From Pseudomonas sp. PSE14 (GTDB taxonomy: Bacteria > Pseudomonadota > Gammaproteobacteria > Pseudomonadales > Pseudomonadaceae): DNA of 64,000 nt. The position numbers and the translations under genes were made by a program. This document shows positions 46,239 through 54,164 of the stretch, one piece after another (position 1 is the stretch's first letter; each line of letters begins with the position of its first letter). The DNA is taken from positions 1,860,001 through 1,924,000 of the forward strand of contig NZ_CP115669.1 in assembly GCF_029203285.1 (NCBI RefSeq). Reading direction: 5' to 3'. The notes below the pieces were generated by a model. The model made no database searches. It was not told the origin of the DNA and was given only the letters and a program-made list of their open reading frames with translations.

Positions 46239-46853
46239 TCAGCGACGGATCACGCCGACGCTCAAGCCTTCGATGACCAGTTCCTGTTCCTTGAGGTCGA
46301 CCTCGATGGGGGCGAACTCGGGGTTCTCGGCGATCAGCCAGACCTTGCTGCCTTCGCGCTTGAAGCGCTTTACCGTGACTTCCTCGCCGAGGCGGGCGAC
46401 TACGATCTGGCCGTTGCGCGCTTCGCGGGTGACGTGCACGGCGAGCAGGTCGCCGTCGAGGATGCCGACGTCCTTCATGCTTTGCCCGCGTACGCGCAGC
46501 AGGTAGTCGGCCGGCGGGTTGAAGAAGGTGGGGTTGATGCAGCAGGTGTCGTCGACGTTCTGCTCGGCGAGGATCGGAGCGCCGGCGGCGACGCGACCGA
46601 TGATCGGCAGTTCGTCTTCGTTGGCGGCGGCCTTGGGTTCGAAGCCGGGGATGCGGATGCCGCGGGAGGCACCCGGGGTCATCTCGATCGCGCCTTTGCG
46701 GGCGAGGGCCTTGAGATGCTCCTCGGCGGCGTTGGGCGATTTGAAGCCGAGCTCCTGGGCGATTTCCGCGCGGGTGGGCGGATAGCCGTTGTCTTCCAGG
46801 CAGCGTTTGATGAAAGCGAGAATCTCGGCTTGGCGCGGCGTCAGCTTCAGCAT
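46239..46853 (-). CDS. lexA: LexA repressor
   Basis: SOS repressor and self-cleaving protease of 204 residues. N-terminal winged helix: [34 protein letters not shown]. The autocleavage Ala-Gly is in GRVAAGAPI, the catalytic Ser in [12 protein letters not shown] and the Lys in [19 protein letters not shown] at 46853 gives the family start and usual length; an in-frame Met two codons earlier (46859) is an alternative. Two LexA boxes lie just upstream, and sulA follows in the same operon. Confidence 0.96.
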   Translation of the reverse strand: MLKLTPRQAEILAFIKRCLEDNGYPPTRAEIAQELGFKSPNAAEEHLKALARKGAIEMTPGASRGIRIPGFEPKAAANEDELPIIGRVAAGAPILAEQNVDDTCCINPTFFNPPADYLLRVRGQSMKDVGILDGDLLAVHVTREARNGQIVVARLGEEVTVKRFKREGSKVWLIAENPEFAPIEVDLKEQELVIEGLSVGVIRR

Positions 46854-46862
46854 GTCCATACT

Positions 46863-46878
46863 CTGGCTTTTTATACAG
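46863..46878 (-). promoter_or_regulatory. LexA (SOS) box 2
   Basis: Minus strand CTGTATAAAAAGCCAG, CTG-N10-CAG, 10 bases before the lexA start and downstream of the -10. Confidence 0.85.
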
Positions 46879-46881
46879 TGA

Positions 46882-46897
46882 CTGGAATTATATACAG
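46882..46897 (-). promoter_or_regulatory. LexA (SOS) box 1
   Basis: Minus strand CTGTATATAATTCCAG, CTG-N10-CAG, overlapping the -10 element of the lexA promoter. Centre-to-centre distance to box 2 is 19 bases, so the two dimers could bind the same side of about two helical turns. Confidence 0.9.
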
Positions 46898-46914
46898 TGA
46901 AGGCGCCCTGGCAA
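46887..46914 (-). promoter_or_regulatory. lexA-sulA promoter
   Basis: Minus strand TTGCCA (46909-46914), 16-base spacer, TATAAT (46887-46892), a near-consensus promoter with its -10 inside LexA box 1. Confidence 0.75.
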
Positions 46915-47045
46915 TGACTAATTTCGCACGGCTGTCGGCGTAGCGGTCGACGATGTAACCTGTGCGGGCTGGCAAGCGTCTTGCTGAAATTGAAGTCACC
47001 TCGTCGCATTGCCCATGTTTTTGTTAACAATCGGTCGCACTTTGC

Positions 47046-47075
47046 TTGACAATGCGCGAGGCTGAAACGTATGTT
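47046..47075 (+). promoter_or_regulatory. psrA promoter
   Basis: TTGACA (47046-47051), 18-base spacer, TATGTT (47070-47075). The -10 lies within the first PsrA box, as expected for autorepression. Confidence 0.65.
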
Positions 47076-47090
47076 TCAAACAAGTGTTTG
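47064..47090. promoter_or_regulatory. Tandem PsrA operator boxes at psrA
   Basis: GAAACGTATGTTTC (47064-47077) is a perfect palindrome matching the PsrA motif; CAAACAAGTGTTTG (47077-47090) is a second perfect-arm copy sharing one base with the first. They overlap the psrA -10 and end 15 bases before the start codon. Autorepression by PsrA is known in Pseudomonas. Confidence 0.85.
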
Positions 47091-47105
47091 TCAGGCGGAG
47101 TAGCC

Positions 47106-47816
47106 ATGGCCCAGTCGGAAACCGTCGAACGCATCCTGGATGCTGCGGAACAGCTGTTCGCGGAGAAAGGCTTCGCTGAGACTTCTTTGCGTCTAATCAC
47201 CAGCAAGGCGGGGGTGAACCTCGCGGCGGTGAACTATCACTTCGGCTCGAAGAAGGCGCTGATCCAGGCGGTCTTCTCGCGCTTCCTCGGCCCGTTCTGC
47301 ATGAGTCTCGAAAAGGAGCTGGACCGCCGCCAGGCCAAGCCTGATGCGCCGCGCGCCACCCTGGAAGAGCTGCTGGAACTGCTGGTCGTCCAGGCCATGG
47401 CAGTGAAGCCGCGCAGCGGCAATGACCTGTCCATCTTCATGCGCCTGCTCGGTCTGGCTTTCAGTCAGAGCCAGGGCCACCTGCGCAAATACCTCGAAGA
47501 AGTCTACGGCAAGGTATTCCGTCGCTACATGCTGTTGGTGCACGAAGCCGCTCCGCGTCTGCCGCCGCTGGAGCTGTTCTGGCGTGTGCACTTCATGCTG
47601 GGTACCGCGGTATTCAGCATGTCCGGTATCAAGGCGCTGCGCGCCATGGCCGAGAACGACTTCGGCGTGAATACCTCCATCGAGCAGGTGATGCGCCTGA
47701 TGGTGCCGTTCCTGGCCGCCGGGATGCGCGCCGACAGCGGTGTCAGCGATCCTTCGCTGGCGGGTGCGCAGCTCAAGCCGCGTAACAAGTCGAGCGCCGC
47801 ACCAGCCAAGGTCTGA
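47106..47816 (+). CDS. psrA: TetR-family regulator PsrA
   Basis: A 236-residue repressor that responds to long-chain fatty acids and controls beta-oxidation genes and rpoS in Pseudomonas. N-terminal HTH: ERILDAAEQLFAEKGFAETSLRLITSKAGVNLAAVNYHFGSKKALIQAVF. The start at 47106 follows GGCGGAGTAGCC and the operator pair. Divergent from lexA, as in P. aeruginosa. The PsrA-like site at fadB suggests its main local target. Confidence 0.94.
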   Translation: MAQSETVERILDAAEQLFAEKGFAETSLRLITSKAGVNLAAVNYHFGSKKALIQAVFSRFLGPFCMSLEKELDRRQAKPDAPRATLEELLELLVVQAMAVKPRSGNDLSIFMRLLGLAFSQSQGHLRKYLEEVYGKVFRRYMLLVHEAAPRLPPLELFWRVHFMLGTAVFSMSGIKALRAMAENDFGVNTSIEQVMRLMVPFLAAGMRADSGVSDPSLAGAQLKPRNKSSAAPAKV

Positions 47817-47872
47817 ACGACGCCCGGCATCGCGCTGGGCGGTGCAGGCCTGATCGGCTAAAGTAGCCAGCC

Positions 47873-48397
47873 ATGGCTGACCTCGATCTCCTCCATATTT
47901 CCCTGTCCGATCAGATGCTCTACGGCTTTGCCGGGGAGCAGCTGCGCGTGCGCCTGCCGATCTCCACGGCGGCCAATGGTGCAGGCGAGCGGAGCGGCTC
48001 CGGTTGCACTCCGCGTGGCCTGCACCAGGTTCGCGCGCGTATCGGCGACGGCCTGCCCAGGGGCGCGGTGCTCAAGGGCCGGCGCTGGACCGGCGAGGTC
48101 TGGAGCCCGGCGTTGCACGATGAGTTTCCCGGCCGCGACTGGATTCTCACGCGCATCCTCTGGCTCAGCGGCTGCGAGGCGGGGCGTAACCGGATGGGCG
48201 AGGTCGACACCTTCCGTCGTTATATCTACCTGCACGGCACGCCTGACTGCGAGCCCATGGGCGTGCCGCTGTCCCATGGCTGTATCCGCCTGCGCAATGA
48301 CGATCTGCTGGAACTCTTTCCCCGGGTTCCCCTCCATTGCCGGGTCCGTATCGAAGAGGTCGCCTGCCCGCAGTGGCAGGCGGCACAGGTAAATTAA
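47873..48397 (+). CDS. L,D-transpeptidase (YkuD) family protein without signal peptide
   Basis: A 174-residue protein consisting of a YkuD catalytic domain alone. The catalytic signature is intact: YIYLHGTPDCEPMGVPLSHGCIRLRNDDLLELF, with His and the nucleophile Cys in SHGCIR. The domain starts within the first few residues (MADLDLLHISLSDQMLYGF), and an in-frame TAG lies three codons ahead of the ATG, so no exported longer form exists in this frame. It is followed nine bases later by nagZ. The canonical L,D-transpeptidases are periplasmic; this one looks cytoplasmic or exported by another route. Confidence 0.88.
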   Translation: MADLDLLHISLSDQMLYGFAGEQLRVRLPISTAANGAGERSGSGCTPRGLHQVRARIGDGLPRGAVLKGRRWTGEVWSPALHDEFPGRDWILTRILWLSGCEAGRNRMGEVDTFRRYIYLHGTPDCEPMGVPLSHGCIRLRNDDLLELFPRVPLHCRVRIEEVACPQWQAAQVN

Positions 48398-48406
48398 GGA
48401 ATGCAC

Positions 48407-49405
48407 ATGCAAGGCTCCCTGATGCTCGACATCGGCGGTACCTGGCTCACCGCCGAGGACCGCCAGATCCTGCGCCACCCGGAAGTGGGTGGGCTGATCA
48501 TCTTCGCCCGCAACATCGAATCGCCGCGCCAGGTTCGCGAGCTGATGGCGGCTATCCGCGCGGTGCGCCCCGACCTGCTGCTGGCGGTGGATCAGGAGGG
48601 TGGCCGCGTGCAGCGCCTGCGCCAGGGTTTCCTGCGTCTGCCGGCGATGCGCGCCATTGCTGATAACGCCAATGCCGAGCGACTGGCCGAGCAATGCGGC
48701 TGGCTGATGGCGACCGAGGTGCTGGCGGTAGGGCTGGACCTGAGCTTTGCCCCGGTGCTGGACCTGGATCACCAGCGCAGCGCCGTGGTCGGCAGCCGCG
48801 CCTTCGAGGGCAACCCGGAGCGCGCGGTCGCGCTGGCCGGCGCCTTCATTCGCGGCATGCACGCCGCCGGCATGGCCGCCACCGGTAAGCACTTCCCCGG
48901 TCACGGCTGGGCGGAAGTGGATTCCCACGTGGGCATCCCGGAAGACGAGCGCACGCTGGAGCAGATTCGCGCGGTGGACCTGGTGCCGTTCCAGCGCCTG
49001 TCCGGCGAGCTGGACGCGCTGATGCCGGCCCACGTGATCTACCCGCAGGTCGATCCGAACCCCGCCGGCTTCTCCCGTCGCTGGCTGCAGGAGATCCTGC
49101 GTGGCGAACTGGGCTTCGACGGGGTGATCTTCAGCGACGATCTGTCGATGGCTGGCGCCCATGTGGTGGGCGACGCCGCCAACCGCATCGAGGCTGCGCT
49201 GAGCGCTGGCTGCGACATGGGCCTGGTATGCAACGACCGCGCTTCCGCCGAACTTGCCCTGAGCGCCCTGCAGCGCCTGAAGGTGACTGCGCCGCAGCGT
49301 CTGCAACGCATGCGCGCCAAGGCTTGGCCGGGCACCGAATACAAACAGCTGCCGCGCTGGCAGCAGGCCGTAAGCGAGCTGCGCGCCGCACAATTGATTG
49401 ATTAA
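48407..49405 (+). CDS. nagZ: Beta-N-acetylhexosaminidase NagZ
   Basis: Cytoplasmic family-3 glycosidase of 332 residues that removes GlcNAc from anhydro-muropeptides during peptidoglycan recycling, generating AmpR-inducing fragments. Motifs: AVDQEGGRVQRLR, ATGKHFPGHGWAEVDSH (general acid/base dyad) and the nucleophile Asp in FSDDLSMAGA. ATG at 48407 is preferred to 48401 because AAGGA is then six bases away and the product starts MQGSLMLDIGG as in P. aeruginosa. Nine bases on either side to the YkuD and mtnP genes. Confidence 0.96.
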   Translation: MQGSLMLDIGGTWLTAEDRQILRHPEVGGLIIFARNIESPRQVRELMAAIRAVRPDLLLAVDQEGGRVQRLRQGFLRLPAMRAIADNANAERLAEQCGWLMATEVLAVGLDLSFAPVLDLDHQRSAVVGSRAFEGNPERAVALAGAFIRGMHAAGMAATGKHFPGHGWAEVDSHVGIPEDERTLEQIRAVDLVPFQRLSGELDALMPAHVIYPQVDPNPAGFSRRWLQEILRGELGFDGVIFSDDLSMAGAHVVGDAANRIEAALSAGCDMGLVCNDRASAELALSALQRLKVTAPQRLQRMRAKAWPGTEYKQLPRWQQAVSELRAAQLID

Positions 49406-50152
<747 letters not shown>

Positions 50153-50163
50153 CGAGGGCGTTG

Positions 50164-50198
50164 CCTCGGGCTTTCGCGGGCAAGGTCCACTCCTACGG
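50164..50198 (-). repeat. REP-type repeat overlapping the helicase 3' end
   Basis: Minus strand CCGTAGGAGTGGACCTTGCC then CGCGAAAGCCC, a Pseudomonas REP-family sequence. Its first bases supply the TAG stop codon (50193-50195) of the minus-strand helicase gene. Confidence 0.7.
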
Positions 50199-53100
50199 TT
50201 TCGGCAAGGGGGCGAAGAGCGCGTCGATATCGCTTTCCTGCAATTGCAGGCCGGTGTTCTTGCCATCTTCCAGTACGCCGGCGGCCAATGCTGCCTTGCG
50301 TGCCTGCAGTTGCTGGATCTTTTCTTCCAGGGTGCCGCGGGCGATCAGCTTGTAGACGAACACCGGCTTGTCCTGGCCGATGCGGTAGGCGCGGTCGGTA
50401 GCCTGCTGTTCCACGGCCGGGTTCCACCAGGGGTCGTAGTGGATCACGGTGTCGGCGGCGGTGAGGTTCAGGCCGGTGCCGCCAGCCTTCAGGCTGATCA
50501 GGAATAGCGGCACGCGGCCTTCCTGGAACTCCTTCACCGGTGCGCGGCGATCGCGGGTCTCGCCGGTGAGGAGGGCGTAAGAAATGTTCCGCGCCTGCAA
50601 CTGCGCCTGAATCAGTTCGAGCATCGAGGTGAACTGCGAGAAGAGCAGGACACGACGTCCTTCCGCGAGCAGTTCGTCGAGCATCTCCAGCAGGGCGCTC
50701 AGCTTGCCCGAATGTTTCGCCGGCACATCCGCCTGCAACAGGCGCGGGTCGCAGCAGACCTGGCGCAGCTTGAGCAGGGCGTCGAGCACGACGATCTGGC
50801 TGCTCGCCAGCCCCTTCCGGCGTATTTCCTCGCGGACTTTACGGTCCATGGCCAGGCGCACGGTCTCGTAGAGGTCGCGTTGACGTTCGTCGAGCTCCAC
50901 CCGGTGGGTGATCTCGCTCTTGGGCGGCAGTTCGGTGGCAACCTGGTCCTTGCGACGGCGCAGCAGGAAGGGCTTGATGCGCGCGTTCAGGTGCGCCAGG
51001 CGCTGGCTGTCGCCGGCCTTTTCGATGGGGTGGCGGTACAGGCGCGCAAAATGGCGCGCATCGCCCAGCCAGCCCGGCATCACCAGGTTGAACAGCGACC
51101 ACAGTTCGCCCAGGTGGTTTTCCAGCGGTGTGCCGGTCAGGCACAGGCGCTGCCGGGCATCGAGGCGGGCGGCGGCCTGGGCTGATTTGCTGCTGGCATT
51201 CTTCAGGTATTGCGCTTCGTCGAACACCACCAGATGCAGCGGTTGCGCGGACAGCGCCTCGATGTCCCGGGGGAGCAGGGCATAGGTGCTGAGCAGCAGG
51301 TCGTACTGCGCGAGGTCATCGAAGTGCTGGTGGCGTTCGCTGCCATGCAGGGTGAGTACGCGCAGCTCCGGGGCGAAGCGGGCGATTTCGTCCTGCCAGT
51401 TGGCCACCAGGCTGGTGGGCATCAGTACCAGGGCGGGACGGTCCAGGCGTCCGGCGCGTTTTTCCGTGAGAAGGTGGGCCAGCACCTGCAGGGTCTTGCC
51501 CAGCCCCATGTCGTCGCCAAGGATTCCGCCCAGCTCCAGTTCGCGCAGCGCCTGCATCCAGGCGAGGCCTTGCAACTGGTAGGGGCGCAACTCCGCCTGC
51601 AGGCCGTCCGGCGCCGAGCAGGGTTGCTGGTGATAATCCCGCAGGCGCCGGGCGAGGCGCAGCAGGTGCTCTCCGCCTTGCCAGCACAGCGGGAGTTCGT
51701 CGAGCTGGGTCAGCAGGCCGGCATCGGTGCTGGGAACTCGCAGGCGGGCTCCGTCATGCTGCAGGCTGCTCAGCAGCAGTCCTTGCAGCAGCTGGAGCAT
51801 GGCTCGCACGCGGGCCACGGGCAGGTTCACGGTCAGCGGCTTGCCGTCCGCCTGGCGCCGGGCTTCAAGGCGGATGGGGAATTCGGCGTCGTCGGCGCCG
51901 TTGCGCAGTACGGGCGGACTTTTCCGGATCAGCTCCAGGAGCGGGTGCAGCAAGCTGACCTGCTGGCCGTCGACCACGATCCCCAGCTCCAGGTCGAACC
52001 AGGCGTGGCCGGGCTGCTCGTCGATCTGGACGTACCAGTCTTCGACTTCGCTGAAGTCAAAGGGGAAGTCCGTAGCGATTTCAATCACCCAGCCACGAGC
52101 GCGAAGACTCGGCAATTGCTGGACAATGGATGCCCACTGCGCGTTGTCGGAGGGCCGGTAGCATTCGTAACGGTTCTCCAGCTCGTAGGGCGCGGCGTAC
52201 TTGGCGAGTTTCTTCAGGCTCAGCTTCTGCAGCGTCTTGCGCAAGGCCTGCTCTGCCTTGGGTTGCCGCTCGATGACGACGAAGGTACCGTCCTCCAGGT
52301 AGCGCAGCGGTTGGTCGCTGCGCGCCGGGCCGTGGGCGAGTTCCTTGCCATAGGCGAAGACTAGGCAGGCCTGGTGCTTCTCCTTATCGCCGTAAATTTC
52401 GTGCACTGTGCTCAGCAGCAGATGTGGCACGGGCTGGATGTCCAGCCGACGCTCCTCGGTGGGTACTGGTAGCGGTGCCTGTGGGGCCAGCGCCTTGAGT
52501 TGCAGGCCGAACAGCGTGGCTTCTTGTGGCGGCACCGGCGGGGCGCTGGACAGGTAGCTAGCCAGCGGCTCCGGCAGGCCGTGGCGCAAGGGGCCGGCGC
52601 GCAGCGCCTGGCGATCGACGTACCACGGCGGACTCAGTTGGGTCAGCAACTGTGGCTTGGGGTTCGCGTCCGTCTGCCAGTTGACGATGAAGCAGCCGTC
52701 GTCGCGGGTATGCCAGGCGAGCCGGGCGGGCATTTCCGCGCCAAGCTGCAACCGGCTGGAAGGGTCTTCGAGTTCCAGGAACAGCTGTCCGTTCCGTAGG
52801 ATCAGTTCCAGCAGCTCCGCACCGTCGCTGCCCAGCAGGTGCACTTCGCTGGCATGGGGTTGTACACCCGGCACCCCAAGCGCGCGAATCAGGATGCGTT
52901 GGTCCTGTTCGGTTACTCCCTTGCCCAGGGCGAGGGAGATGGAGGCGATTCGTGGGTAGCCCTGAAGTTGGCCGCTCTCGCTGCGCAAGGCTGCATGGAT
53001 GAATATGCGTCCGTTCCTGGTCAGCCGGTAAAGCAGGGGGCCGTCGTAGGGCGCCCTGGTTGCGGGCTGTTCCCTGAGCGCTGCCGGGGCATTCTTCAGC

Positions 53101-53471
53101 CATGAGTGCAGGCTGGGCGACAGGCTGTTGACGGGGGAAAGGCGGGCTGTCGGGACGGGCTTCGGCGCATTGCCGGGGATTGCGTTCTGCTCGTCCAGCA
53201 GGTGCAGCAACACGGCCACGCAATGCTTGCAATCGAACCCGACCGGGCAATCGCACTGGCAGTTGAGGGTGTCACCGCTTCTGGAGAAGCTGATCCGCTG
53301 GCGATACCGGTTGTTGTCCGAGCCTCGGCACAGGCCTTCCAGCGAACGCTCGGCGAGGCGGAGGATGCTTGCCCGGTGTTCCCGGGCATAGGCTTCGCCG
53401 CGCACCAGGGTGACGGCAGGGAAGAGGCGGCGCCAGGGGATGCGTTGCAATTGCTCGGCGAACGGGACCAT
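50193..53471 (-). CDS. SWIM zinc-finger SNF2-family helicase
   Basis: A 1092-residue DEAD/DEAH-type ATPase. The N-terminal SWIM finger is at about residues 71-90 (CQCDCPVGFDCKHCVAVLLHL), then a long variable middle region, then the SNF2 N-lobe with GGILGDDMGLGKTLQVLAHLL (Walker A), LVLMPTSLVANW, LLLSTYALL and VVFDEAQYLKN (DEAQ box), and the C-lobe ending TDRAYRIGQDKPVFVYKLIARGTLEEKI. Such proteins are ATP-driven DNA or nucleoprotein translocases; the bacterial role is unclear. It is the last gene of the mfd-csiV-helicase unit, 21 bases after csiV, which hints at a DNA-repair or transcription connection. Confidence 0.93.
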   Translation of the reverse strand: MVPFAEQLQRIPWRRLFPAVTLVRGEAYAREHRASILRLAERSLEGLCRGSDNNRYRQRISFSRSGDTLNCQCDCPVGFDCKHCVAVLLHLLDEQNAIPGNAPKPVPTARLSPVNSLSPSLHSWLKNAPAALREQPATRAPYDGPLLYRLTRNGRIFIHAALRSESGQLQGYPRIASISLALGKGVTEQDQRILIRALGVPGVQPHASEVHLLGSDGAELLELILRNGQLFLELEDPSSRLQLGAEMPARLAWHTRDDGCFIVNWQTDANPKPQLLTQLSPPWYVDRQALRAGPLRHGLPEPLASYLSSAPPVPPQEATLFGLQLKALAPQAPLPVPTEERRLDIQPVPHLLLSTVHEIYGDKEKHQACLVFAYGKELAHGPARSDQPLRYLEDGTFVVIERQPKAEQALRKTLQKLSLKKLAKYAAPYELENRYECYRPSDNAQWASIVQQLPSLRARGWVIEIATDFPFDFSEVEDWYVQIDEQPGHAWFDLELGIVVDGQQVSLLHPLLELIRKSPPVLRNGADDAEFPIRLEARRQADGKPLTVNLPVARVRAMLQLLQGLLLSSLQHDGARLRVPSTDAGLLTQLDELPLCWQGGEHLLRLARRLRDYHQQPCSAPDGLQAELRPYQLQGLAWMQALRELELGGILGDDMGLGKTLQVLAHLLTEKRAGRLDRPALVLMPTSLVANWQDEIARFAPELRVLTLHGSERHQHFDDLAQYDLLLSTYALLPRDIEALSAQPLHLVVFDEAQYLKNASSKSAQAAARLDARQRLCLTGTPLENHLGELWSLFNLVMPGWLGDARHFARLYRHPIEKAGDSQRLAHLNARIKPFLLRRRKDQVATELPPKSEITHRVELDERQRDLYETVRLAMDRKVREEIRRKGLASSQIVVLDALLKLRQVCCDPRLLQADVPAKHSGKLSALLEMLDELLAEGRRVLLFSQFTSMLELIQAQLQARNISYALLTGETRDRRAPVKEFQEGRVPLFLISLKAGGTGLNLTAADTVIHYDPWWNPAVEQQATDRAYRIGQDKPVFVYKLIARGTLEEKIQQLQARKAALAAGVLEDGKNTGLQLQESDIDALFAPLPKP

Positions 53472-53492
53472 GGCGCGGCGTTTTCCGGGGCC

Positions 53493-54152
53493 TTATTGCT
53501 GGCTGGGTTGCGCTGGCGGCGGAGCGTCGAAGCCGCCGTCGGCCGGTGCGGCGGGAGCCGGCTGCTGCGGCGCTTCCGGGCCGGTGGGCGCTTCGTCCTC
53601 CATGCCGGGCGGCGGCGAGGAGGGGCGGACGTTGAGCGGGCTGACCTTGATCAGCATGCCCAGGCTCGGGTGGTCGAGGTAGGTCAGCACGCTGTTCTTC
53701 AGGCTGGCTTCCTGGACCATGTGCTGGCTGGCGGCGAGCAGGCCGTCGCCGCTGAACTGGTTGATCCAGAAGTCGGTCTGGGTGTTCACGAAGCGCTGTT
53801 GGCTGAGGGTGACGGTGCCTTCCACCGGGAAGTGGCCATCTTGTTTCTGGCCCTCGGTCAGGGAGATCTTCACCGGGTTGGCATCGATCTCCTGGCGCCA
53901 GGCCTTGTGCATCAGTACCTGGAAGCCCTCGTTCTGCTTGAGCTTGGCGACCTGTGCGTCCATCGCCGTGGGGCGCGAGCTGTCCGGGCCCGGCGGCTGC
54001 GCGCCCTTGGCCCAGTCATCGGGAGCGGGACGGCTGGCGAATACGGCGTCGCCGGACTGCTGGAAGAGAATCAGCTCCACCTGGTAGGGCTCGGCGAAGG
54101 CCGCCGGCGAGAGCAGTGCCAGGGACAGCAACAGGGGTTGGAACAGGCGCAT
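53493..54152 (-). CDS. csiV: CsiV-family exported protein
   Basis: A 219-residue periplasmic protein with a signal peptide (MRLFQPLLLSLALLSPAAFA), then a CsiV-type domain starting EPYQVELILFQQ and ending near LLIKVSPLNVRPSS, and a Pro/Ala-rich, low-complexity tail (about 180-219). In Shewanella, CsiV binds LpoA-type PBP1a activation; here the role is inferred. It lies 12 bases after mfd, as in P. aeruginosa from memory. Confidence 0.82.
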   Translation of the reverse strand: MRLFQPLLLSLALLSPAAFAEPYQVELILFQQSGDAVFASRPAPDDWAKGAQPPGPDSSRPTAMDAQVAKLKQNEGFQVLMHKAWRQEIDANPVKISLTEGQKQDGHFPVEGTVTLSQQRFVNTQTDFWINQFSGDGLLAASQHMVQEASLKNSVLTYLDHPSLGMLIKVSPLNVRPSSPPPGMEDEAPTGPEAPQQPAPAAPADGGFDAPPPAQPSQQ

Positions 54153-54164
54153 TGCACGGGGTCC

